A stretch of 64,000 bases of DNA from Lactiplantibacillus pentosus (lineage in GTDB: Bacteria; Bacillota; Bacilli; Lactobacillales; Lactobacillaceae): the NCBI RefSeq assembly GCF_003641185.1, contig NZ_CP032757.1, forward strand, positions 3,558,108 to 3,622,107. Direction: 5' to 3'. This document shows, piece by piece, positions 8,638 to 17,345 of the stretch (its first letter is position 1; each line of letters starts with the position of its first letter). Made by a program: the position numbers and the translations under genes. Below the pieces are notes generated by a model. It was given only the letters and a program-made list of their open reading frames with translations, was not told the DNA's origin and did not search any database.

Positions 8638-10338
8638 TCATTGATCATCAAATTGAATATCGACCGTCACACCCTGCTCACCGGCACTACTAATTGACAT
8701 CTTAAAGCTGTCGCCAAAGCTATCTCGCAACCGCAAATAGACATTTTGTAGTCCGATCGATTGCTGTTGATCTTCTGCCAATGGTTGGCGTATTTTTTGA
8801 TTGACTGCGGTTACGGCTGCTGGAGTCAACCCGCGCCCATTATCAACAATTCTGACATGCACTAGCCCGTTCTCCCGCCAGGCTTTCAAACTCAAGGCAT
8901 TGTCTCCTCGTGAAAAGTTGACGCCGTGCACAAAATAGTTTTCGACAATTGGCTGCAAGCTGAACTTTGGAATTTCCACACCAGCAACATCCGGTGCGAC
9001 CGTAAATTGATAGGCTAACCGATCAGGAAAACGTACTTGGTACAAGAAGACGTACTTCTCAATAAATTTAACTTCCTGCTTTAACGTTGTACGTGAGGAT
9101 AAGTCCGTATTATTCCGTAATAACGCGGCAAAGCTATAGACCACATTGGCCAGTTCTGGTTGGTTGGCCTCCAAAGCAGCCATTCGGATGTATTCCAACG
9201 TATTAGACATAAAATGCGGATTGATTTGCGCTTGCAACGCCTTACGATTGGCTTCTTGTTGGGCAATCTGCAATTGGTAGATGGTATAAATATGTTGATG
9301 AATCTCTTCTAGCATGGCATTAATCCCATCCGCCAACGTATGCAAATCAGTCGGTCGTACATTCATTGGCACGCGCGCATCCAAGTTTCCATCCGAAACC
9401 GCTTGGACGGTATCAACAATTGTATTGAACTGATGCTGATAACGCCGAAATGTGAGCCATAGACCCACACTGAGTCCGAACAACAAAATTAAGCCTAGTA
9501 AAATCAGTGGCAGAACGTGGCCAATAATTAACCGCCCCAATAACTGCCGATTGAGAACCGTGGTTACAGTATCACCGGAAGATAACCGTTTCTTCGTCAC
9601 GTGATAATTTTGCAACATCGTTGTATTATCAGAGGCTAGTGCGCGTTTTAAATCATGCTGTTGCTGGGTGGTGACACGCTTACCTGCAAAGTAGAAGATC
9701 TCATCATCCGCATCTGATCGCACCACAATCTGAAAAGGATCCACCGCCCGAATTTGCGCCAATTGACGCTTGAGCTCATGTTGATCAAAGCTAATACTCA
9801 AGACACCATCCGTCTCAAGCGTCGTTTGATTAATTAGCGGCGCATTAATCGCAAATTTTTGATGAACGTCTTTCGCCGAATACAGCGCACCGCCCGGATT
9901 ATCCTGAGTTGCCACAAACACCTTGTTTTGACTCAATAGCCGCAGCGTTACTTGGGTCACTTGATCATGCTGAGTAAAGAACTGGCGTGATTCAGTCGGC
10001 CAGAAGAAATATGGGCTCCCCGCAATACTTTTATCAATGGCATAATTACTATAATCTGAAATCGAGGAAGTAAAATATTTCGTGATACTCGGCAAATTAT
10101 TGGCTGAACTCGTAATCTGGGTGGCAAATTGCGCGGCAACCTGTTGATTTTGATTCAGCATTTGCCCGATTTGAACGACCGCCGTATTCTCAGCCTGATC
10201 AACTTCCGCATCATAAGTACGAATGCTCACGGCCACAAAGACGGTTGTTGCTAAAACAACCATCACCGAAATGATGGCTGTATATACCTTGATCAGATGT
10301 GCAAAGCTGGCTTGCATAATATGATTTTTCAGCAACAT
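8638..10338 (-). CDS. YesM-type sensor histidine kinase
   Basis: A 566-aa membrane kinase. One transmembrane helix near residues 15-38 and another near 275-300 flank an extracellular sensor region. A HAMP linker (DGNLDARVPM) follows, then the LytS/YesM-type His-kinase motif QINPHFMSNTLEYIRM and an ATPase domain with IVDNGRGL. The start codon immediately follows the stop of the YesL-like gene (TAG then ATG), so the two are translationally coupled. YesMN systems of Firmicutes sense polysaccharide fragments, often through the importer's solute-binding protein. Confidence 0.92.
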   Translation of the reverse strand: MLLKNHIMQASFAHLIKVYTAIISVMVVLATTVFVAVSIRTYDAEVDQAENTAVVQIGQMLNQNQQVAAQFATQITSSANNLPSITKYFTSSISDYSNYAIDKSIAGSPYFFWPTESRQFFTQHDQVTQVTLRLLSQNKVFVATQDNPGGALYSAKDVHQKFAINAPLINQTTLETDGVLSISFDQHELKRQLAQIRAVDPFQIVVRSDADDEIFYFAGKRVTTQQQHDLKRALASDNTTMLQNYHVTKKRLSSGDTVTTVLNRQLLGRLIIGHVLPLILLGLILLFGLSVGLWLTFRRYQHQFNTIVDTVQAVSDGNLDARVPMNVRPTDLHTLADGINAMLEEIHQHIYTIYQLQIAQQEANRKALQAQINPHFMSNTLEYIRMAALEANQPELANVVYSFAALLRNNTDLSSRTTLKQEVKFIEKYVFLYQVRFPDRLAYQFTVAPDVAGVEIPKFSLQPIVENYFVHGVNFSRGDNALSLKAWRENGLVHVRIVDNGRGLTPAAVTAVNQKIRQPLAEDQQQSIGLQNVYLRLRDSFGDSFKMSISSAGEQGVTVDIQFDDQ

Positions 10339-10950
10339 CTAAGCTGCTCCTAACATCTTATCAATCTTGTCATACCACCGCTGCGACAACCGATCTGCGC
10401 CCACCATATAGATTCCAGGGCTCAAGAATAGAATCATTCCTGGCCATTTGAGTGAGACGATAATTAATACGATTGTCGCAATAATAAACGTCAATAACTG
10501 AACAAAATTGCTAAAAAACTGAACAATGGCTAGTTTCAGGCTATCTCGAAACGCGACATCGTATCGCGATCGTAGCATTACCGTAAAAATCGATAAGCTA
10601 AAGTCGAAGACTAAAGCGGCAACAATGATGAACTGAACGAAAAGAATCCAAAAGGTGTGAATCGATAAACTCAAATATAAGTTATAGGCAAGAATCATCC
10701 CAATTCCTAGGAATAGCCAGGTGTGTAAATTAATTGACCAGAAGTTCTTTTTAAACCGGTGCCAACCTTCTTTGAAACTATAAGCGCGATAATCCCATTG
10801 TTTATCCATATGCATTTCAGTGACGGTTCGAAATGCCGGTCCCACTCCCAACACGATTAAACCAGCAATGGCATAAATCCAAAAGTATACCGTCATTATC
10901 AGAAAAATGAATACTCGTGTGAATATTTTATCTGCTGCACGTCCAATCAT
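10339..10950 (-). CDS. YesL-like DUF624 membrane protein
   Basis: A 203-aa integral membrane protein with about five hydrophobic segments, beginning MIGRAADKIFTRVFIFLIMTVYF. YesL/DUF624 proteins are nearly always encoded beside YesMN kinases and LplABC-type importers. Their function is not established, though a role in signalling or transporter assembly is likely. A GGGGGAAC ribosome site precedes the ATG. Confidence 0.85.
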   Translation of the reverse strand: MIGRAADKIFTRVFIFLIMTVYFWIYAIAGLIVLGVGPAFRTVTEMHMDKQWDYRAYSFKEGWHRFKKNFWSINLHTWLFLGIGMILAYNLYLSLSIHTFWILFVQFIIVAALVFDFSLSIFTVMLRSRYDVAFRDSLKLAIVQFFSNFVQLLTFIIATIVLIIVSLKWPGMILFLSPGIYMVGADRLSQRWYDKIDKMLGAA

Positions 10951-11024
10951 TAACAGTTCCCCCTATTTCTCGAATCTACTTGTATAGTACCAAAATTCAT
11001 TTATTGATAATAGCGTTTCCACTT

Positions 11025-12650
11025 TCAATTAAGCGCGACAATAAACGCTTCATATGGTCGTAAAACCGTCTGGCCTAGTTGTCCTGGACCATCTGGATAG
11101 TTGCTGATGACCAGTGTTGACTTGCTCTGAGGCAGCTTAACACTGACAGCTTGCGCGCTATAATTACCGCAAACCAACCATTGTGTCTGTTTCCAGGTCC
11201 GAGTGTAAGCCATCACGGATGCAGGCATCGCCGGCAGTGCTTCAAATTTGCCGTTCTGCAAAACTGGTTCCTGATGACGTAGCGCAATTAATTGTTTGTA
11301 AACCCACCATAGCGATTGGCGATGCGCTTGTGCCGAGGCAACGTTGATTTCGCGATAGTTCGGATTAACTGAAAGCCAAGGTTGAGTCGTACTAAACCCC
11401 GCATAGGGATCATCATTCCACTGCATTGGTGTCCGGGCATTATCTCGATTGAAGACATTAATTTTCTGCATGGCCGTATCAGCATCGTCGCCCCGTTGCC
11501 GCAATTGACGATAGATTGTCCGCGCCTCCACATCGTCCACTTGATCGATCGAATTTACCGGACAATTCGTCATGCCAATTTCTTCACCTTGATAAATGAA
11601 CGGTGTGCCTTTAAGGCCGTGTAACGTAATCGCTAACATTTTTGCGCTTAGCTCACGTTGCGGTCCCGTCGTACCAAATCGTGACACGGCCCGTGGCAAG
11701 TCATGATTGTTCCAAAACAAGCTATTCCAGCCATGGGTGGCCATAGTCGTCTGACACTCATACAAGGCATTTTTCAACCGTTCGACATCCAAGGGGCGTT
11801 CTTCCCATTTGTCACCGCCGATGCGTCGGTCGGCCCACAAATGGCCAAATTGAAAGGTCATACTTAATTCTTGATGCCGTTCGTCACTGTAGCGTAACGC
11901 GTCTTGTGGGCTTGCACTCCAAGCCTCACCAACTGTCAAGAAATCACGATCTGCCCATGTTTGACGATTCATCTCATGCAGATATTCGTGAAGCCGCGGT
12001 CCGTTAACCAACACCTTATTCAGCGGTTCCTTAGCAATCATATCGATGACATCCATCCGAAACCCACTAATGCCCTGATCAATCCAAAAGTTCATCATCT
12101 GATAGATGGCCTGCCGTAGCTTTGGATTCTGCCAGTTAAGGTCGATTTGTTTTTCGGAGAACAAGTGCAAGAAGTATTGTTCGGACTCGGCATCCCACTG
12201 CCATGCAGAGCCACCAATAAATCCAGAGGTCAGATCGTTAGGGACATGGCCGTCAACCGGATCCGCCCACACATAGTAATCACGTGTTGAACGATCAGAA
12301 CCCTGCCGCGCACTAACAAACCACGGGTGTTCGTCACTAGTATGATTGACGACTAAATCCATAACGATTTTGATATTTCGCTTTGCTGCTTCACTGATCA
12401 ATCGTGTCATATCAGCCATCGTGCCATATTCCGGATTAATCGCTTGATAGTCGGAAATATCATAGCCATTGTCCGCATTGGGACTCTGATAGACTGGACT
12501 CAGCCACAAAGCGTCTACCCCCAGTTCTGCGAGATAATCCAACCGGCTGATAATTCCAGGAAGGTCACCAATGCCATCACCATTACTATCTTGAAAACTT
12601 CGCGGATAAATTTGATAGACCGTTGCACGTTGCCACCAATGTTGTGTCAT
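11025..12650 (-). CDS. GH13_31 alpha-1,6-glucosidase (oligo-1,6-glucosidase/DexB type)
   Basis: A 541-aa cytoplasmic alpha-glucosidase. Conserved regions are DLVVNHTS, the nucleophile in GFRMDVID (D200), the acid/base in FLTVGEAW (E242) and the transition-state Asp in NNHD (D317). The residue after the nucleophile is Val, which in this subfamily goes with alpha-1,6 rather than alpha-1,4 specificity. GGAGGGG lies upstream of ATG 12650. It follows the solute-binding protein gene, so isomalto-oligosaccharides or glucosylated glycans may be among the imported substrates. Confidence 0.92.
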   Translation of the reverse strand: MTQHWWQRATVYQIYPRSFQDSNGDGIGDLPGIISRLDYLAELGVDALWLSPVYQSPNADNGYDISDYQAINPEYGTMADMTRLISEAAKRNIKIVMDLVVNHTSDEHPWFVSARQGSDRSTRDYYVWADPVDGHVPNDLTSGFIGGSAWQWDAESEQYFLHLFSEKQIDLNWQNPKLRQAIYQMMNFWIDQGISGFRMDVIDMIAKEPLNKVLVNGPRLHEYLHEMNRQTWADRDFLTVGEAWSASPQDALRYSDERHQELSMTFQFGHLWADRRIGGDKWEERPLDVERLKNALYECQTTMATHGWNSLFWNNHDLPRAVSRFGTTGPQRELSAKMLAITLHGLKGTPFIYQGEEIGMTNCPVNSIDQVDDVEARTIYRQLRQRGDDADTAMQKINVFNRDNARTPMQWNDDPYAGFSTTQPWLSVNPNYREINVASAQAHRQSLWWVYKQLIALRHQEPVLQNGKFEALPAMPASVMAYTRTWKQTQWLVCGNYSAQAVSVKLPQSKSTLVISNYPDGPGQLGQTVLRPYEAFIVALN

Positions 12651-12690
12651 GTCATTGCCCCTCCTTCTTGTGTTCTCGCCCTATGTAGTC

Positions 12691-12724
12691 AAAGAGGTCG
12701 TAGTGCCCAGCACCCGACCTCTTT
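12691..12724 (-). other. Intercistronic hairpin between solute-binding protein and GH13 genes
   Basis: The inverted repeat AAAGAGGTCG / CGACCTCTTT has no long T run after it on the minus strand. This fits an mRNA-stabilising or partial-termination element that keeps binding-protein mRNA in excess of downstream mRNA. Confidence 0.5.
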
Positions 12725-12743
12725 GTGGTAAATGATTTAAGTG

Positions 12744-14213
12744 TTATTGCTTAGCTAAGAAGGCATCATATTGCTTCTGTAATTCCTTCTGAACTTTGTC
12801 ATAACCAGCAGCCTTGAGTTCCTTGTCCATCTTCTTAATCGTTGGTACTGGGTCGGCAGTCCCCGTATTTAAGATATCGAGATACTTACTCATCACGTTG
12901 GATAAGTTCGTAATTTCGGTCTTCAATGAACTTGTATCTGGGTTAAAGCCTAATGCTGCAGAGGTCTTCGCGTCCTTAATGGACTGATCACGCTTCTTAA
13001 TCATCGCTTCAGTTGTAGAATCTTGAGTATAAAGATTCTTGTTATTACCCATCATCCAAGCACCAATGAACGTGTTTGGTTTGTACTTGCTTGTAATCTT
13101 GATCTTACCCTTAGCCTTGTCTGTGAAGTTCCACTGAGTCCCTTCAAGACCCCAAGTAATATTGTTGAGTAAGGTCTTGTTCGTATTCAGTAAGTTCAAG
13201 ACTTGCATAGCTTCCTTCTTATGCTTGGAAGTCTTGGAGATCGTCCATACCGCAACTTGAGCTTGGGCAGAAGACTTGTAAGGATCCGTAACGGCCTTGG
13301 ACTTCATCTGCTTGCCACCGGCGTTTCGAATCAAGGTTGAATCGCCATAATCGAATGGTCCTTGGGTTTCTTGACGAACGAACCAAGTGTTATCTTGCAA
13401 GTTGTATTGCGTGCTTGATGTTGCTGCATCCTTAGGAATATAGCCCTTTTGATAGTAGCTGTGGAGGGTCTTTAAGATCCCTTGCATCTCGCTAGTATCG
13501 TAAACATTCACGACTTTCTTATTTGCGCCACTAGAATCAATTGCGAATGGCAAGCCGTTTCCTAATGGGAAGTCCATGTGCTTTGGTGAAGCCCGGTAAC
13601 CTTGTCCAATTGCGAAAGCTGCTACCCCAGGCTTTTCTTTATGGAACTTCGCCAGCGCTGTTTCCATACTTGCATAAGAATCAACATCGTTAATGTTAAT
13701 GTTGTACTTCTTCAAGAAGTCACCATTAAACGTCAACATGTTTTGCGCATAGATGTTGGCATTAACTGGGAAGCCGTATGTCTTGCCCTTAATTTTCAGC
13801 CCTTTCCAGTAGGCTGGATCAACTTGCTTGTATGCTTTGTTAGCAACGCCGCCACTCTTAAGTTCGCTATCCATGTCGGCATAGGCACCCTTAAGGGCAT
13901 TCGAAGTATAACTCTGGGCGAATGCCAAATCGTAACCGCTACCAGAAGTAACCATAACGTTGTATTTCTGTTCGTAATCGCCCCAGCCAATGAAATTCAT
14001 CTTTAAATTGATATTCTTGTAAGTTTTATGAATTTCCTTGTTGGCACGCTTGATCATTGCGTCATAGTTCTTCGGCTTGTCACCCGGCATATACATATTG
14101 ACGGTAGTGGCCTTACTTGATGAGTCACTGCTGGACTTACCACAACCGGCTAGTGCAACCGTTCCAAATGCCACGGCACTAACCAGGGCAGCGCCCTTTA
14201 CAAATTTGTTCAT
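12744..14213 (-). CDS. LplA/NgtS-type oligosaccharide-binding lipoprotein
   Basis: A 489-aa extracellular solute-binding protein. The signal peptide ends in the lipobox LAGC (Cys24), followed by a Ser-rich linker. The length and the opening VNMYMPGDKPKNYDAMIKRAN fit the large family-1 binding proteins of LplABC/YtcQ importers. These take up bulky glycan fragments; the pneumococcal N-glycan importer NgtS is in the same class. GAGGGGG precedes the ATG. It is co-transcribed with two permease genes. Confidence 0.92.
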   Translation of the reverse strand: MNKFVKGAALVSAVAFGTVALAGCGKSSSDSSSKATTVNMYMPGDKPKNYDAMIKRANKEIHKTYKNINLKMNFIGWGDYEQKYNVMVTSGSGYDLAFAQSYTSNALKGAYADMDSELKSGGVANKAYKQVDPAYWKGLKIKGKTYGFPVNANIYAQNMLTFNGDFLKKYNININDVDSYASMETALAKFHKEKPGVAAFAIGQGYRASPKHMDFPLGNGLPFAIDSSGANKKVVNVYDTSEMQGILKTLHSYYQKGYIPKDAATSSTQYNLQDNTWFVRQETQGPFDYGDSTLIRNAGGKQMKSKAVTDPYKSSAQAQVAVWTISKTSKHKKEAMQVLNLLNTNKTLLNNITWGLEGTQWNFTDKAKGKIKITSKYKPNTFIGAWMMGNNKNLYTQDSTTEAMIKKRDQSIKDAKTSAALGFNPDTSSLKTEITNLSNVMSKYLDILNTGTADPVPTIKKMDKELKAAGYDKVQKELQKQYDAFLAKQ

Positions 14214-14303
14214 AGCTGTTCTTCCCCCTCGGAAAAGTCTCTTTTTTAGTTACTGAATGATACCCCGAACAGTTTAATTGAATTGAATATCCAAGTCTGA
14301 TAA

Positions 14304-15221
14304 TTAACCCTTAACCCCACCAATCGTCATTCCTTTGACAAAGTACTTCTGGAAGAATGGATAGGTTAAAGCGATTGGTAATGTCGCAACGACAACGATG
14401 GCGAAACGCATCCCTTCACTTGGAACGCTGACAGCACCTGAAATTGCCCCGTTGGCCTGCATATTTTGTGTCATATACTGAATATTATTTGAGATCTTGA
14501 TCAGCAAGTATTGTAATGGGGTGACGCTATCCTTGTTAATGTACAGCAAGGCGTTCATCCAGTCATTCCAATACCCTAGTGACGTAAACAGACTGATTGT
14601 AGCAATCCCTGGAATTGCGAGTGGCACCACGATACTTCTGAAGATCCGTAATTCACTACCACCATCAATTCGTGCAGATTCGATAATGGCTTCTGGAATA
14701 GATGTCTTAAAGAATGTCCGCATAATCAGAACGTTGTAAACCCCAAAACTCATTGGCAAGATCAAGGCCCAAATATTATCTTGAAGTCCTAACATCTGCG
14801 TCACAATCAAGTAAGTTGGCACCATCCCAGGAACAAACAACATAGAGATTAGTGCAAAAATCGTGAAGAATTTAGCATAAGCAAAGTCCTTACGAGAAAT
14901 TGCATAGGCATAGGTTGAACTGAACAAACTATTCATAATCGTCCCAACAACCGTTACAAAGATCGTAACACCTAATGAAACTAATACTTGATGGCCCATT
15001 TTGGACAAGTATTGATAGCTCGCGAAGGTCCAGTGTTTCGGCCAGAATTGATAACCGTACGTCGTAATATCCGATTCTTGCGTCAGCGATAAGATAATGA
15101 TGAAGAAGAATGGCAAGATACACGACAAGGCAAAGATTGCCAGAAAGATGTTGAAAAACAGGTTGGCGCCAGGTCCGAACTTGCGAATTTCAACGGCTGA
15201 AATATGTTTCTTTTTACGCAA
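14304..15221 (-). CDS. LplC/YtcP-type ABC permease
   Basis: A 305-aa inner-membrane permease with about six helices. Its EAA loop, contacting the ATPase, is ESARIDGGSELRIFRSIVVPLA. The open frame extends to a GTG at 15230, but the AGGGGG ribosome site would abut it directly. TTG at 15221 is properly spaced (8 bases), giving MRKKKHISAVEIRKFG. It forms the channel with the permease at 15234-16196. Confidence 0.9.
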   Translation of the reverse strand: MRKKKHISAVEIRKFGPGANLFFNIFLAIFALSCILPFFFIIILSLTQESDITTYGYQFWPKHWTFASYQYLSKMGHQVLVSLGVTIFVTVVGTIMNSLFSSTYAYAISRKDFAYAKFFTIFALISMLFVPGMVPTYLIVTQMLGLQDNIWALILPMSFGVYNVLIMRTFFKTSIPEAIIESARIDGGSELRIFRSIVVPLAIPGIATISLFTSLGYWNDWMNALLYINKDSVTPLQYLLIKISNNIQYMTQNMQANGAISGAVSVPSEGMRFAIVVVATLPIALTYPFFQKYFVKGMTIGGVKG

Positions 15222-15233
15222 TGACGGCACCCC

Positions 15234-16196
15234 CTAAAATAATGCTGATTCTGGTTGTTTACGCCGAACCACCCAGTTACATATAATAATTAACAGTGCC
15301 CCAACAACCGATTGCATTAACCCTGCAGCAGTCGACATCCCAATATCATTGGTGGTCGTCAACGCCCGGTAAATATAAGTATCGAATGTCTGGGTCACAT
15401 TAATCAGTGTTCCTGATGAACGTGGAATCAGATAAAATAGCCCGAAATCACTACGGAAGATCCCCCCGATGTTCAGGATTAACATTAACGTCGCAACTGG
15501 TAAGATATGTGGTAGCGTCACGTTTTTGATCTGTTGCCACTTATTGGCCCCATCCATCATCGCAGCATCGTAGTATGACGGATCAATCCCCATCGCGGTT
15601 GCAAAGTATAGAATACTATTGTATCCAATTCCTTTCCAAACCCCTAAGAAGATAATGATAAACGGCCAGACCCACGGTGTATTATAAAAGTCCATTGGCG
15701 TCCCACCAAAAGCTTGGATGATATGGTTCAAAATACCTTTATCCGTACTCAAGAAGGCGTATACGAAGTAGGCCAAGATTGCCCACGATAGGAAATATGG
15801 AAATAGCATCGACGTCTGATAAACTTTTAACAGCCGTTGGTTTCGCATCTGACTCATGACGACTCCAAAGAAGATGGCAAAGAAAAAGTTAAGCAGTAAG
15901 AAGGTCAAGTTGTACCCAACCGTGTTACGTAACACGATCCAAAAGTCTGCCGATTTGAAGAAAAAGGCAAAGTTCTGAAACCCAACCCACGGACTATGCA
16001 TCACACTGTAGATGAAGCCTTGATCCGAGTATTGAAAGTTTTGAAAGGCTACAACGTTAGCCAATACGGGAATGTAGAAGAAGATAATTAAGAATAGCGC
16101 ACCTGGAGCAACCATGAGCAAGAATACGCGGTTATCCCATAAACGCTGGAAGAAATTACGCTTCTTGACGATTGGAACTACGGCATTTTGTGCCAT
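15234..16196 (-). CDS. LplB-type ABC permease
   Basis: A 320-aa permease and the first gene of the minus-strand operon. It has six predicted helices and an EAA loop (YYDAAMMDGANKWQQIKNVTLPHI). The ATG at 16196 has GGAGGG 6 bases upstream. No ATPase gene is in the operon, which is usual for LplABC importers that borrow MsmK. Confidence 0.92.
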   Translation of the reverse strand: MAQNAVVPIVKKRNFFQRLWDNRVFLLMVAPGALFLIIFFYIPVLANVVAFQNFQYSDQGFIYSVMHSPWVGFQNFAFFFKSADFWIVLRNTVGYNLTFLLLNFFFAIFFGVVMSQMRNQRLLKVYQTSMLFPYFLSWAILAYFVYAFLSTDKGILNHIIQAFGGTPMDFYNTPWVWPFIIIFLGVWKGIGYNSILYFATAMGIDPSYYDAAMMDGANKWQQIKNVTLPHILPVATLMLILNIGGIFRSDFGLFYLIPRSSGTLINVTQTFDTYIYRALTTTNDIGMSTAAGLMQSVVGALLIIICNWVVRRKQPESALF

Positions 16197-16230
16197 CGGT
16201 TCTCCCTCCTTTCATTATTACACTTGTTAT

Positions 16231-16244
16231 AGTAACCGCTTTCT
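16231..16244 (-). promoter_or_regulatory. cre-like site upstream of the LplB-first operon
   Basis: AGAAAGCGGTTACT on the minus strand matches the cre consensus at 12 of 14 positions and lies 35 bases before the first operon gene. Catabolite repression of glycan import is inferred. Confidence 0.55.
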
Positions 16245-16470
16245 TGAGCACCAACAATCAACTAATTTAAGGGATATATTCACAAATTCAAGATTTCTTC
16301 AAAATTAGGTATAATCTCGCCCACAAAAGCAACCATGCGGTGTTAACTGCGCGAATTAAGCTATGCCTATTACACCGATCACGCTTTGTGCTCGTTATTC
16401 TGTAGCATTAAAGATGATTAAATCATGCCAGTTGATGGTTTCCTGTTCGTCAGCCAATGCGCGTCCGATT

Positions 16471-16638
16471 CCGACCTCCGGGGCTGGCTGACAACGCTGG
16501 AACAGGGCGGACATCGATTTGAACTCACGCAGAAAATCACTGCGCAATTTCAAATACGAGTCTTCTTCTAGCCCGGGAAGACCACCCGGACAAGAAGAAC
16601 TTCGCCCTTGAGCATTGTCAGCCAGCCCCTCCAGTCGG
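16471..16638 (+). repeat. Structured intergenic repeat, copy 1
   Basis: A 168-bp element. The 19-bp closing arms are 16480-16498 and 16611-16629 (one G-T pair), extended by CCGAC / GTCGG. Internal helix A is ATTTGAA (16517-16523) / TTCAAAT (16549-16555) with inner GCAG / CTGC. Helix B is TTCTTCT (16563-16569) / AGAAGAA (16593-16599) with inner CCGGG / CCCGG. It shares GACAACGCTGGAAC and GAGCATTGTCAG with copy 2. Confidence 0.7.
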
Positions 16639-16921
16639 GAAGCCGCTCGAATGGCGGATGAACGACCGCCTAACTTGGCGCAATTGACCACTGAACATTA
16701 GAAAATAGGTCCTTCAATCAAGCTTTTAGTCGATATTGATGATGCTTTATGGCATTTTAGTACTGAAAAAATTACTGAATATGATTCACTAGTTCAATGG
16801 ACACTAGTCTTGAAGTTGTTCGATAAAACTATCCTCGTTTATAATTTGGAATTGTGCTATATCAAACGACTAATCCAACAAAAGGCTGGGCCCGCACGTG
16901 TCTGCCTTTCGAATACCATCC

Positions 16922-17078
16922 CCGGCTGGAGGGCATTTCTGACAATGCTCAGCGATGAAATTCCACTTAGCAAGCGTTGTGTGCTTGGTTAGTGGAAGAC
17001 CAGTATTTAAGACGTGGGTTGTCGGCTTAAATCTGTGTCCATCGCGTTCCAGCGTTGTCAGAAATGCCTGGAAGCCGG
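16922..17078 (-). repeat. Structured intergenic repeat, copy 2 (inverted)
   Basis: A 157-bp element. The 18-bp closing arms are 16932-16949 and 17051-17068, extended by CCGGCT / AGCCGG. Helix A is ATTTAAG (17005-17011) / CTTAAAT (17026-17032). Helix B is TTCCACT (16961-16967) / AGTGGAA (16991-16997) with CAAGC / GCTTG inside. Relative to copy 1, bases change on both sides of each helix so that pairing is kept. Similarity to the 62-kb copy extends on to about 17142. Confidence 0.7.
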
Positions 17079-17247
17079 TGTAGGACGCAGCCATAAAGCA
17101 GGTTTATGCTAACTCGCACTGTTTCCAGCGGCCTCAGCTGGCAACTCTTGAATTTAGAAAATGGCATGATTTAATCATGATTCATAACAAATTAACTCCC
17201 ACAATGCGTACCGATCATGTGATTTAGTAGATCCCACCGTACTTTTG

Positions 17248-17342
17248 GTACAAAAAATGAGCTCTCATCTGAGAACTCATTTGACTCGTCTTAGTTAAAG
17301 GCGATTACTCCTTCAACAAATAATGGGTGCTGTCGCCTATTT
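17248..17342 (-). terminator. Hairpins downstream of the GH20 gene
   Basis: A stem AGGCGA / TCGCCT spans about 17297-17339. An AATGAG-TCTCA / TGAGA-CTCATT hairpin spans about 17254-17279. Either could terminate the leftward GH20 transcript. Neither has an ideal T run, so the call is tentative. Confidence 0.4.
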
Positions 17343-17345
17343 TTA

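Larger units (their letters stand above)
16414..17178. repeat. 765-bp non-coding segment bounded by 17-bp inverted repeats
   Basis: ATGATTAAATCATGCCA (16414-16430) reappears exactly in inverse orientation at 17162-17178. The segment holds two structured repeat copies in opposite orientation and a short open stretch between them (about 16700-16890). Six-frame ORFs here follow repeat sequence and are not believable genes. It may be a degenerate non-autonomous mobile element. Confidence 0.5.

Noticed and set aside
13602..14006. A 134-codon plus-strand frame
   Set aside because: Shadow of the solute-binding lipoprotein gene.
16395..16691. A 98-codon minus-strand frame in the non-coding island
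   Set aside because: It is produced by structured repeat copy 1; no ribosome site or domain.
16870..17094. A 74-codon minus-strand frame
   Set aside because: It spans repeat copy 2. The third copy does not keep the frame, so RNA or DNA structure rather than protein is conserved.
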